Of a stretch of DNA of 64,000 bases, positions 34,114 to 42,043 are shown one piece after another. Within the stretch, counting starts at the first letter, position 1. Every line of letters starts with the position of its first letter. Below the pieces are notes generated by a model. The model did no database searches. It was not told the origin of the DNA and worked only from the letters and a program-made list of their open reading frames with translations. Source of the DNA: CANHVK01 sp044232905. Lineage in GTDB: Bacteria > Bacteroidota > Bacteroidia > Flavobacteriales_D > Crocinitomicaceae. Location of the stretch: the NCBI GenBank assembly GCA_044232905.1, contig JBIIKZ010000004.1, positions 9,578-73,577 of the forward strand, written 5' to 3'. The position numbers and the translations under genes were made by a program.

Positions 34114-36915
34114 TTAATGAGCATCTAACCAATTATCCGCTATTTTCACTTCTACTTCCATCGGAACAACCAGTTCGATAGCCGATTCCATGGCTTCTTG
34201 CACTAATTTTCGCATCAAATCTTGTTCCGAAATGTGTACATCAAACACCAACTCATCGTGTACTTGTAACAATAATTTAGATTGTACTTTTTGTTCTTGC
34301 ATCGCTTTGTCAACTGCAATCATGGCAAGTTTTATGATATCTGCTGCAGAACCTTGAATCGGTGCATTAATTGCATTTCGTTCAGCATAACCACGTACAA
34401 TAGCATTCGCAGAATTAATGTCTGGTAGGTATCTTCTACGTTTCATGATGGTTTCTACATAGCCCAATTCCCGAGCATCATTTACCAATCCATCCATGAA
34501 GGATTTTATGGTACCAAATTGTTCAAAATAACGATCAATGATGGATTTTGCTTCAGTTCTAGAAATACCTAAATTTTGCGCCAAACCAAATGGACCTTGA
34601 CCGTACATAATTCCAAAGTTTACGGCTTTCGCAGCACTACGTTGGTCTTTAGTTACTTCCGCTAAGGGAACATGAAATACATTTGCTGCCGTTGCTGTGT
34701 GAATGTCGATTCCTTTTTGAAATGCGTCAATCATTCCCGGGTCTTTACTCAAGGCTGCAATGATACGTAATTCAATTTGAGAATAATCCGCCGCCATGAT
34801 TTTGAATTCTGGTCCACGTGAAATAAAAGTCTTACGAATTTCTTTTCCTTTTTGGGTGCGAATAGGGATGTTCTGTAAGTTTGGATTGTTTGAACTTAAT
34901 CGACCTGTTGCAGTTACTGTTTGCATATAACTTGTGTGTACACGGTGATCATTTGGATTCAACAACGTAGGAAGCGGATCTACATAGGTTCCTTTTAGTT
35001 TTTTATTTTGTCGGTATTCTAATATTTTACCTATGATTGGGTGATCGTTACGGTATTGTTCCAAAGCATCCTCTGAAGTTTGGTATTGTCCCGTTTTGGT
35101 TTTTTTTGCTTTAGCATTGATTTTCATTTTTTCAAACAAGACTTCTCCCAATTGTTTCGGAGAATCTAAGTTGAAGTCTTCCCCAGAAATTTCTTTGATT
35201 TCTTTTTCCAGACTAATCGAGTCCTCCTCTAAACGTAAGGATAATGTTTTTAACCCTTCCACATCAATTGCAATTCCTTCTCGTTCCATGCGCTGAATTA
35301 CATTAACCAAAGGCATTTCCATGGTGTGGAATAAATCTTTTAAATGTTCTTTTTGAATTTGAGGTGCTAAAATTTGATATAGTTGAAAGGTAATATCTGC
35401 GTCTTCACATGCATAATCGGAAACTTGCTTTGGATCTAAATCGCGCATATTTCCTTGGTTTTTACCTTTTTTACCAATCAATTCGGTAATAGAAACCGGT
35501 TTATATTGTAAATAGTATTCCGCCAAAAAGTCCATGCTTTGTTTGGATTCGGGCTGAATTAAGTAATGTGCAATCATCGTATCAAATAAGGATCCGCCAA
35601 CCGCTATACCATAATTCTCCAAGACTTGTAAGTCGTACTTCAGGTTGTGACCAATTTTTTCAATGGTTTCATTTTCGAAGAAAGGCTTGAAGGAATCTAC
35701 GATTAGTTGTGCTTCTTGTTGGTTTTCTGGGAGTGCGACATAAAATGCTTCCCGTTGATTGAATGAAAACGACATCCCAACCAATTTCGCAACCAACGCA
35801 TCTACTGCAGTTGTTTCTGTGTCAAAACAAACGGATGTTTGCTTCAATAACAATTCCAATAATTCTGCACGCTCTTCCGAATTCGTAATTAAATGGTAAT
35901 TCGGTTTTTCCGTAGCAATCGTTTTTAATTCAGAAGTTTGAACCGGAGTTTGAATTTCCAACAAACTTTGTGTTCCAAATAAATCAAATTGTCCTGTTTC
36001 AGTTACCGGAGCAGTAACTGTGATTTCTTCTCCGATAACCCGTTTTGCCAATGTTCTAAATTCTAATTCCGTAAATACTTCCATCACCTTTTCTGCATCT
36101 GGTTCACACATAATCAAATGTTCAGGGTCAAAAGGGACATCTACATCCAAAATGATAGTTGCTAGTTGTTTGGATAAACGACCTTGATCGGCGAACTCAA
36201 TCACGTTTTCGCGCATTTTTCCTTTGAGTTGGTCCGCATTGGCGATGATGTTTTCTAAAGAACCAAATTCTTGGATTAATTTTTTAGAAGTCTTTTCTCC
36301 AATCCCAGGTATTCCAGGAATATTATCGGAAGCATCCCCCCATAAACCAAGGATGTCAATGACTTTTAAGGGATGGTCGACCTCAAATTTCTCACATACT
36401 TCTTTTACACCTAATACAGAAGCAGGATCCCCACCACGACCTGGTTTGTAGATAAATATTTTTTCCGATACCAACTGACCAAAATCCTTATCCGGAGTCA
36501 TCATATAGGTATAATATCCTTCTTTTTCAGCAACTTTCGCTAAAGTACCTATCACATCATCCGCTTCAAATCCAGATTTCAGTAAAATAGGAATATTAAA
36601 TGCTTCAATAATTTTCTTAATTGGGTCAATCATTGCACGCAAATCTTCCGGCATTTCCTGACGATTCGCTTTATATGCTGCAAAATCTTCCTGACGATTC
36701 GTTGCCCCACCAGGAGCATCAAACACCACTGCTAAATGCGTTGGTTGCTCTTTTTTAATTACATCAATCAATGCATTTGTAAAACCAAAAGCAGCAGACG
36801 TATTTTGTCCTTTGGAGTTTACACGTGGATTCTTCGCAAATGCAAAATATGCTCTGTAAATCAATGCAAAAGCATCTAATAGGAATAATTTTTTATCGTG
36901 AACTGGAGTAATCAT
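34114..36915 (-). CDS. polA: DNA polymerase I
   Basis: Repair and Okazaki-fragment polymerase. The 933 residues include the 5'-nuclease domain (LFLLDAFALIYRAYFAF; SGFEADDVIGTLA; GDASDNIPGIPGIGEKT), an intact 3'-5' proofreading domain (CFDTETTAVDALVAKLVG, IGHNLKYDLQVLE, YACEDADITFQL), and the family A polymerase core with AADYSQIELRIIAALSKD near 705 and VHDELVFDVHI near 885. All three exonuclease motifs are present, so proofreading is predicted active, unlike in Taq-type enzymes. The TraB/GumN gene starts eight bases downstream. Confidence 0.97.
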   Translation of the reverse strand: MITPVHDKKLFLLDAFALIYRAYFAFAKNPRVNSKGQNTSAAFGFTNALIDVIKKEQPTHLAVVFDAPGGATNRQEDFAAYKANRQEMPEDLRAMIDPIKKIIEAFNIPILLKSGFEADDVIGTLAKVAEKEGYYTYMMTPDKDFGQLVSEKIFIYKPGRGGDPASVLGVKEVCEKFEVDHPLKVIDILGLWGDASDNIPGIPGIGEKTSKKLIQEFGSLENIIANADQLKGKMRENVIEFADQGRLSKQLATIILDVDVPFDPEHLIMCEPDAEKVMEVFTELEFRTLAKRVIGEEITVTAPVTETGQFDLFGTQSLLEIQTPVQTSELKTIATEKPNYHLITNSEERAELLELLLKQTSVCFDTETTAVDALVAKLVGMSFSFNQREAFYVALPENQQEAQLIVDSFKPFFENETIEKIGHNLKYDLQVLENYGIAVGGSLFDTMIAHYLIQPESKQSMDFLAEYYLQYKPVSITELIGKKGKNQGNMRDLDPKQVSDYACEDADITFQLYQILAPQIQKEHLKDLFHTMEMPLVNVIQRMEREGIAIDVEGLKTLSLRLEEDSISLEKEIKEISGEDFNLDSPKQLGEVLFEKMKINAKAKKTKTGQYQTSEDALEQYRNDHPIIGKILEYRQNKKLKGTYVDPLPTLLNPNDHRVHTSYMQTVTATGRLSSNNPNLQNIPIRTQKGKEIRKTFISRGPEFKIMAADYSQIELRIIAALSKDPGMIDAFQKGIDIHTATAANVFHVPLAEVTKDQRSAAKAVNFGIMYGQGPFGLAQNLGISRTEAKSIIDRYFEQFGTIKSFMDGLVNDARELGYVETIMKRRRYLPDINSANAIVRGYAERNAINAPIQGSAADIIKLAMIAVDKAMQEQKVQSKLLLQVHDELVFDVHISEQDLMRKLVQEAMESAIELVVPMEVEVKIADNWLDAH

Positions 36916-36920
36916 TTTTA

Positions 36921-36958
36921 GAGTTATGAATTATAAATTATGGGTTATGAATTATTTA
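36921..36958. repeat. Degenerate TTATGAATTATAAATTATGG repeat, family 2, site E
   Basis: Three imperfect units of the family 2 word, between polA and cysS, right beside a family 3 segment. Confidence 0.65.
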
Positions 36959-36970
36959 CTGTCTTTCCTT

Positions 36971-36999
36971 CGCTCGTCACTTCGTCACTCATCACTTCC
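36971..36999. repeat. Degenerate GTCACTTCGTCACTC repeat, family 3, site G
   Basis: Two to three units of the word TCACTTCG/TCACTC. The 15-base word GTCACTTCGTCACTC recurs exactly at 44993-45007. The cysS stop codon (36992-36994) lies inside the array. Confidence 0.65.
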
Positions 37000-38455
37000 A
37001 AGTAGTTCCGTCCTTCCCGTCTTTCACTACCAAACCTGCCGCAGCCAATCCATCGCGAATCTTATCAGAAGTTCCCCAATCTTTGTTCTCACGTGCTTGT
37101 TGACGTAAATTCAAGACTAAGTCCATCACACCTTCTAATTTTGAATCGTCGCCATTACTACTTAAAGTAGCCAAGCCAAGTACATCAAAAACAAAGGCAT
37201 TCACTTCTTTGGTTAAGATTTCTAAATCAGTTTGTGTAATTGTTGCTTTACCTTCTTTGATAGTGTTAATCACTTTAACTGTTTCAAATAAGTTTGCAAC
37301 TAATATCGGCGCATTGAAGTCGTCGTTCATGGCATCGTAAAAAGAAGCGACTAAACCTTGCGCATTTATTGAAGAACTTTCGCTAGTTGATAGATTTGCC
37401 AAATCTTTTACAGCATCCATTAATTTTTCAAATCCTTTTTCCGCAGCGTTTAATGCGTCACTGGTAAAATCAAGTGTACTACGATAATGTGCTTGCATCA
37501 TAAAGAAACGAACAACCATTGGATGGTAGCCACGCTCTAATAAATCCGAACCTCCGTTGAATAATTCATTTGGTAATAAGGTATTGCCAGTCGACTTCGA
37601 CATCTTTTTACCGTTTAAGGTCAACATGTTTCCATGCATCCAGTAATTTACAGGAGATTTACCTGTAGAAGCACATCCCTGTGCGATTTCACATTCGTGG
37701 TGTGGGAATTTCAAATCCATTCCTCCTCCATGAATATCAAATGTTTCGCCTAAATATTTCGTACTCATTGCCGAACATTCCAAATGCCAACCTGGAAAAC
37801 CTATTCCCCAAGGAGAAGGCCATTTCATAATATGTTCTGGGGAAGCATTTTTCCATAATGCAAAATCCAAGGCATTACGTTTTTCATCTTGACCATCTAA
37901 GTCACGTGTTCCAACAATCAGATCTTCAATTTTACGACCTGATAATTCACCATACGGGAATTGCTCGTTGTATGTGTTGACATCAAAATAAACAGAACCA
38001 TTCACTTCGTATGCATATCCATTTTCAATAATGGTTTTAATCATTTCAATTTGTTCGATGATGTGCCCTGTTGCAGTTGGTTCGATACTTGGTGCGTGAT
38101 TATTGAATTGATGAAGAACATCGTGAAAATCCAAGGTGTACTTTTGAACAATTTCCATTGGTTCTACTTGCTCTAAACGTGCTTTTTTTGCAATTTTATC
38201 TTCTCCCTCATCTGCATCGTTTTCTAAATGACCTACATCGGTAATGTTTCGAACATAACGAACCTTATATCCTACATGTAACAGATAACGATATACCGTA
38301 TCAAAAGAAATAAATGTTCTACAATTTCCAAGGTGAACATAATTGTATACAGTTGGCCCACAAACATATAATCCGACAAAATTTGAATGTATAGGAACGA
38401 ATTGTTCTTTTTTTCCGGAATGGCTATTGTAAATGTGAAGTTTGGAGTTTGTCAT
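36992..38455 (-). CDS. cysS: Cysteinyl-tRNA synthetase
   Basis: Class Ia synthetase. The 487 residues show the zinc and catalytic motifs: LYVCGPTVYNYVHLGNCRTF (HIGH-type, here HLGN), EIAQGC with zinc Cys/His partners, and KMSKSTGN near residue 280. The C-terminal anticodon domain ends GLVVKDGKDGTTWK. The stop codon falls within a degenerate repeat. A TAnnTTTG box lies 29 bases upstream of the ATG. Confidence 0.96.
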   Translation of the reverse strand: MTNSKLHIYNSHSGKKEQFVPIHSNFVGLYVCGPTVYNYVHLGNCRTFISFDTVYRYLLHVGYKVRYVRNITDVGHLENDADEGEDKIAKKARLEQVEPMEIVQKYTLDFHDVLHQFNNHAPSIEPTATGHIIEQIEMIKTIIENGYAYEVNGSVYFDVNTYNEQFPYGELSGRKIEDLIVGTRDLDGQDEKRNALDFALWKNASPEHIMKWPSPWGIGFPGWHLECSAMSTKYLGETFDIHGGGMDLKFPHHECEIAQGCASTGKSPVNYWMHGNMLTLNGKKMSKSTGNTLLPNELFNGGSDLLERGYHPMVVRFFMMQAHYRSTLDFTSDALNAAEKGFEKLMDAVKDLANLSTSESSSINAQGLVASFYDAMNDDFNAPILVANLFETVKVINTIKEGKATITQTDLEILTKEVNAFVFDVLGLATLSSNGDDSKLEGVMDLVLNLRQQARENKDWGTSDKIRDGLAAAGLVVKDGKDGTTWK

Positions 38456-38484
38456 AGCTTTGTATTAACATCAATTGTAAATAA

Positions 38485-38492
38485 CAAATATA
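38485..38492 (-). promoter_or_regulatory. Candidate promoter -7 box of cysS
   Basis: TATATTTG on the minus strand, a match to TAnnTTTG, 29 bases before the ATG at 38455. Confidence 0.45.
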
Positions 38493-38566
38493 ATAAGGAA
38501 GTGAAAAATAAGTGGTTTAAATAAATATTTCTTAATTTTAGAGAACTATTTATTTTATAATGAATT

Positions 38567-39355
38567 ATGAAAAATATATTATTTTTAATTCTACTTATTT
38601 TTATCTCTTTTCAAGCCTTTTCTCAAAACACCAATAATCAAGTAGTTGTTGATTCTGATAAAAATGGCGAGATGGAAGATTCATTGTTATCTATCCAAGA
38701 AGAAAAACACGACGGTCATTTTGCAGGTGTAGATTTTGGATTAAATGTATTGTTAAATAATTCTTTTCAAGCGAATTTTCCAAATGACCCACAATGGAAT
38801 AATTCGGTTATAAACTCTTATTATTTCAATTTCAATTTTTACGATCGAAAGTTGACACTAACTCCTGATCGATTAGGAGTGACTTTGGGGTTAGGATTAA
38901 ATCTTACAAAATTTGCTTTTTCGGAAGATTGGACATTGAAAGATGCGTATAGTACACAAGATAGTACTATATATGGTAATGCGCATTTAGATACAATTAG
39001 TTTCACACGAAATAAATTACATTTAGCATATTTACAAGTGCCAGTTTTACTTGAGTTTACGCCTAAAAAAGATCTTTGGATTAGTGTAGGATTTATTACA
39101 GGAATTAAACTTTCTTCTAACGTAAAGCAATTATACACGGATAAAAATAACCCTAACATATTATACGAGCGAACTATTAAAGGTACGTTTGCTTTAAACA
39201 CATTGAAATGTGACGCAACGATTAGAGCTGGTTTTGGTCAAAATTTCGGCAGAATGTATGGTGCATTTATTTCCTATGCATTAGTCCCTACGTTTAATAC
39301 TTCTTTGATGGCTAATGTTCATCCATTTACATTTGGTGTAAGTTACAATTGGTAA
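38567..39355 (+). CDS. Outer-membrane beta-barrel protein (PorT-like)
   Basis: A 262-residue exported protein with signal MKNILFLILLIFISFQAFSQ and a barrel of the OMP_b-brl_2 type: GVDFGLNVLLNNSF after an acidic linker, then LGVTLGLGLNLTKF, YLQVPVLLEFTPKKDLWISV and a terminal aromatic residue in TFGVSYNW, typical of outer-membrane insertion signals. Functions in the group are mostly unknown. The next gene starts at the shared TAATG, so the nuclease is likely cotranscribed. Confidence 0.75.
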   Translation: MKNILFLILLIFISFQAFSQNTNNQVVVDSDKNGEMEDSLLSIQEEKHDGHFAGVDFGLNVLLNNSFQANFPNDPQWNNSVINSYYFNFNFYDRKLTLTPDRLGVTLGLGLNLTKFAFSEDWTLKDAYSTQDSTIYGNAHLDTISFTRNKLHLAYLQVPVLLEFTPKKDLWISVGFITGIKLSSNVKQLYTDKNNPNILYERTIKGTFALNTLKCDATIRAGFGQNFGRMYGAFISYALVPTFNTSLMANVHPFTFGVSYNW

Positions 39356-40140
39356 TGTTGATGAGTAATTCGTTTATCCGAATAGTTGTTCTTACACTAT
39401 TCGGATTTTTTTTATTTGCTGGTTTTAAGATTCAGCAAACGAAGGTTCCTGTCTCCTTGGAAATTCCAGCGCATAGTAAAAAGGATTTAATTATTTGTCA
39501 CACAGGGTATTGTTTGTCTTATGATGAAAAGTTTAAAGTAGCCAAATGGGTAGCGTATGAACTTACGCTTGCAGAAACGGAAGGAGAAATTGGACGTAAT
39601 GATCATTTTAAACCAGACCCATTAATTACACATAATAGTGCAGCTTTAGAAGATTATAAAAAATCAGGATACGATAGAGGGCATTTAGCCCCTGCAGCAG
39701 ATATGAAATGGTCTGTTCAAGCAATGGAAGAATCCTTTTACCTTTCCAATATGTGTCCGCAAGATAAAAGTTTTAATCGTGGAATTTGGAAAAAGTTGGA
39801 AGAAGAGGTGAGAGAATATGCAAAACATAATAAACAAATAAATGTTGTTACAGGTCCAATTTTGAATGAAGGTTTACCAGTTCTTGGGCCTAATCGAATT
39901 ACTATCCCGCGCTATTTTTATAAAGCTTTGCTCGATTATTCGCAACCTTCTGTTAAGGCGATTGCGTTTTTAATGAAAAATGAACACAGCGAATTACCTT
40001 TGAGTCACTTTGTTATTTCCATTGACAGTTTAGAGAAGGTTTCGGGTATCGATTTTTTCCCATTATTGCCCGATGCGGATGAAATTAAGCTGGAAAAAGA
40101 AAAGTGTTATTCCTGCTGGGAATCGGATAAAAATCATTAA
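39355..40140 (+). CDS. Membrane-anchored DNA/RNA non-specific endonuclease
   Basis: A 261-residue protein with an N-terminal membrane helix (FIRIVVLTLFGFFLFAGF) and the NUC1 beta-beta-alpha-metal domain: catalytic His in YDRGHLAPAADMKW near residue 105 and the metal-binding Asn in DKSFNRGIWKKLEEEV near 145. Such enzymes cut DNA and RNA outside the cytoplasm. The start overlaps the barrel gene stop by one base; an ATG two codons later is also possible. The helix may act as an uncleaved anchor or signal. Confidence 0.88.
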   Translation: MLMSNSFIRIVVLTLFGFFLFAGFKIQQTKVPVSLEIPAHSKKDLIICHTGYCLSYDEKFKVAKWVAYELTLAETEGEIGRNDHFKPDPLITHNSAALEDYKKSGYDRGHLAPAADMKWSVQAMEESFYLSNMCPQDKSFNRGIWKKLEEEVREYAKHNKQINVVTGPILNEGLPVLGPNRITIPRYFYKALLDYSQPSVKAIAFLMKNEHSELPLSHFVISIDSLEKVSGIDFFPLLPDADEIKLEKEKCYSCWESDKNH

Positions 40141-40144
40141 TAAA

Positions 40145-40175
40145 TTTGGAATTCATTAAAAAAAGCGTAAATTTG
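40145..40175 (+). promoter_or_regulatory. Promoter of rimP-nusA-infB
   Basis: TTTG at 40145-40148 and TAAATTTG at 40168-40175 are 19 bases apart, the best match in the window to the Bacteroidota promoter pattern TTTG-N19-21-TAnnTTTG. The -33 part is itself inside a second TAAATTTG copy (40141-40148). Transcription should start near 40181. Confidence 0.7.
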
Positions 40176-40201
40176 TGCAGTATTTATAAATAACTAAGTG
40201 C

Positions 40202-40229
40202 GAGGGGATGATTATCCCCTCTTTTTTTT
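40202..40229 (+). terminator. Leader hairpin with T-tract before rimP (putative attenuator)
   Basis: A perfect eight-bp stem GAGGGGAT / ATCCCCTC with a GATT loop (GATT at 40210-40213), followed by eight T and ending five bases before the rimP ATG. The predicted transcript start lies about 20 bases upstream, so the hairpin is inside the 5' leader of the operon. Confidence 0.7.
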
Positions 40230-40234
40230 AGCAA

Positions 40235-40711
40235 ATGATTACAAAAGAATTAGTACGAAAATTAGCGCAAGAACGTATCGATGAACTAGATAGAGGTCTT
40301 TTCATTGTTGCGATTTCGATTTCTCCTAAGTTTGTGATTAACCTAGAGTTAGACAAAGTAGAAGGATATGTTGCAATTGATGATTGTGTTTCTGTTTCTC
40401 GAAATGTAGAACATAATTTAGATCGTGAGGAACAAGATTTCGAGTTACACGTTTCTTCTGCAGGATTAGATAAGCCCTTACGTGTTTTACCACAATATGT
40501 TAAAAATATTGGAAGAACAGTAGAGGTTATATTAAAAGACGGAAAAGAAAAAGAAGGTGTTTTGTTAGAAGCAACAGCAGAGAAAATTGTTGTCAAAACG
40601 ACACGTACGGAGAAAAGTCCGGAAACAAAAAAGAAAGTAACCATTGAAGAAGAGGAAACTCTTCCATTGGCAACGATAAAGGAAACAAAAATTGTTATTT
40701 CATTTAAATAA
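40235..40711 (+). CDS. rimP: Ribosome maturation factor RimP
   Basis: Needed for maturation of the 30S subunit. The 158 residues have the RimP core: LDREEQDFELHVSSAGLDKPL around residues 65-85 and the SH3-like C-terminal half. The gene order rimP-nusA-infB is the standard bacterial arrangement. A hairpin with T-tract ends five bases before the start codon. nusA starts six bases downstream. Confidence 0.95.
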   Translation: MITKELVRKLAQERIDELDRGLFIVAISISPKFVINLELDKVEGYVAIDDCVSVSRNVEHNLDREEQDFELHVSSAGLDKPLRVLPQYVKNIGRTVEVILKDGKEKEGVLLEATAEKIVVKTTRTEKSPETKKKVTIEEEETLPLATIKETKIVISFK

Positions 40712-40717
40712 ATAGGC

Positions 40718-41953
40718 ATGAACAGCTTAGAATTAGTAGATTCGTTTTCAGAATTCAAAGAGTTAAAAAGTATCGACAAACAAACAATGCAACACGTATT
40801 AGAAGACGTGTTTCGTGCAATGTTGAAAAAGAAATTTAACACAGACGAACATATCGATATTATTGTAAATATTGAGAAAGGTGATGTGCAAATTTTCTTG
40901 AATAAAGAAATCGTTCCAGATGGTGAGGTAGAAGATTCAAATACGGAAATTGCTTATTCTGAAGCAATTAAAATTGAGCCTGATTTTGAAGTGGGTGAGG
41001 AAGTTTCTGAAGAATTTAAGTTTGCTGATTTTGGTAGAAGAAATATTCTTTCATTACGTCAAAATTTAATTTCTAGAATTTTAGAATTAGAAAAAGACCA
41101 TATTTATAAAATCTACAAAGAGCGTATCGGTGAGATCGTTACTGGTGAGGTTTACCAAGTTTGGAAAAAAGAAATCATGGTATTGGATGATGAAGGGAAT
41201 GAGTTAATCTTACCGAAATCAGAACAAATTCCAGCAGATTATTTCAAAAAAGGAGAATCAATTCGCGCAGTAGTTTCTAAAGTAGACATGCGTAACTCAA
41301 ACCCAGTTATTATCCTTTCTAGAACTGCTCCAGAATTTTTAGAGCGTTTATTCGAGTTGGAAGTTCCGGAAGTGTTTGACGGATTGATTACCATTAAACG
41401 TATCGTTCGTGAACCAGGAGAAAGAGCGAAAGTAGCGGTAGAAAGTTACGATGACCGTGTAGATCCAGTTGGAGCATGTGTTGGTATGAAAGGATCGCGT
41501 ATTCATGGAATTGTTCGTGAATTACGCAATGAAAATATCGATGTAATAAACTTTACAACAAATACACAATTATTTATTCAACGTGCACTTTCTCCAGCAA
41601 AAATTACCGCAGTTGAAATTATCGAAGAAGAAAAACGTGCAAAAGTTTCCTTAAAACCAGACCAAGTTTCTTTGGCAATTGGTAGAGGAGGGAATAATAT
41701 CAAATTAGCTACTAAATTAACAGGGTACGAAATCGATGTTTACCGTGATGGTGAAGTAGATGTAGACGATGTGGATTTAGAAGATTTCGCAGATGAAATC
41801 GAAGGATGGATTTTGGACGAATTAAAAGCAATCGGTTGTGATACTGCTAAATCTGTTCTTGAAATAGGAGTAGAAGATTTAGTAAACAGAACTGATTTAG
41901 AAGAAGAAACAATTCAAGAGGTATACAAAATACTTCGTGCAGAATTTGAATAA
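40718..41953 (+). CDS. nusA: Transcription termination/antitermination factor NusA
   Basis: Binds RNA polymerase and modulates pausing and termination. The 411 residues have the N-terminal domain, the S1 domain (GEIVTGEVYQVWKKEIMVL) and two KH domains (GACVGMKGSRIHGIVREL and SLAIGRGGNNIKLATKLTG). The acidic C-terminal repeats found in E. coli NusA are absent; only a short helical tail of Asp/Glu type remains, as in other Bacteroidota. Because its own operon begins with a terminator-like leader, NusA could regulate itself. Confidence 0.96.
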   Translation: MNSLELVDSFSEFKELKSIDKQTMQHVLEDVFRAMLKKKFNTDEHIDIIVNIEKGDVQIFLNKEIVPDGEVEDSNTEIAYSEAIKIEPDFEVGEEVSEEFKFADFGRRNILSLRQNLISRILELEKDHIYKIYKERIGEIVTGEVYQVWKKEIMVLDDEGNELILPKSEQIPADYFKKGESIRAVVSKVDMRNSNPVIILSRTAPEFLERLFELEVPEVFDGLITIKRIVREPGERAKVAVESYDDRVDPVGACVGMKGSRIHGIVRELRNENIDVINFTTNTQLFIQRALSPAKITAVEIIEEEKRAKVSLKPDQVSLAIGRGGNNIKLATKLTGYEIDVYRDGEVDVDDVDLEDFADEIEGWILDELKAIGCDTAKSVLEIGVEDLVNRTDLEEETIQEVYKILRAEFE

Positions 41954-42043
41954 TAGTAGATGTGTGTACGAGTTGCACACATTTTTTATACCATTAAGTC
42001 GCACAAAAAGTTAACCTGTTTTTTACAGGAAGAAATAAAAAAT

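Noticed and set aside
40228..40842. 204-codon minus-strand frame over rimP and the start of nusA
   Set aside because: Both plus-strand genes are firmly identified; the reverse frame is low-complexity Ser/Thr and spans the leader hairpin.
41960..42043. Upstream start for infB adding 28 residues
   Set aside because: The extra part has no family resemblance, while the ATG at 42044 starts the conserved N-terminal domain.
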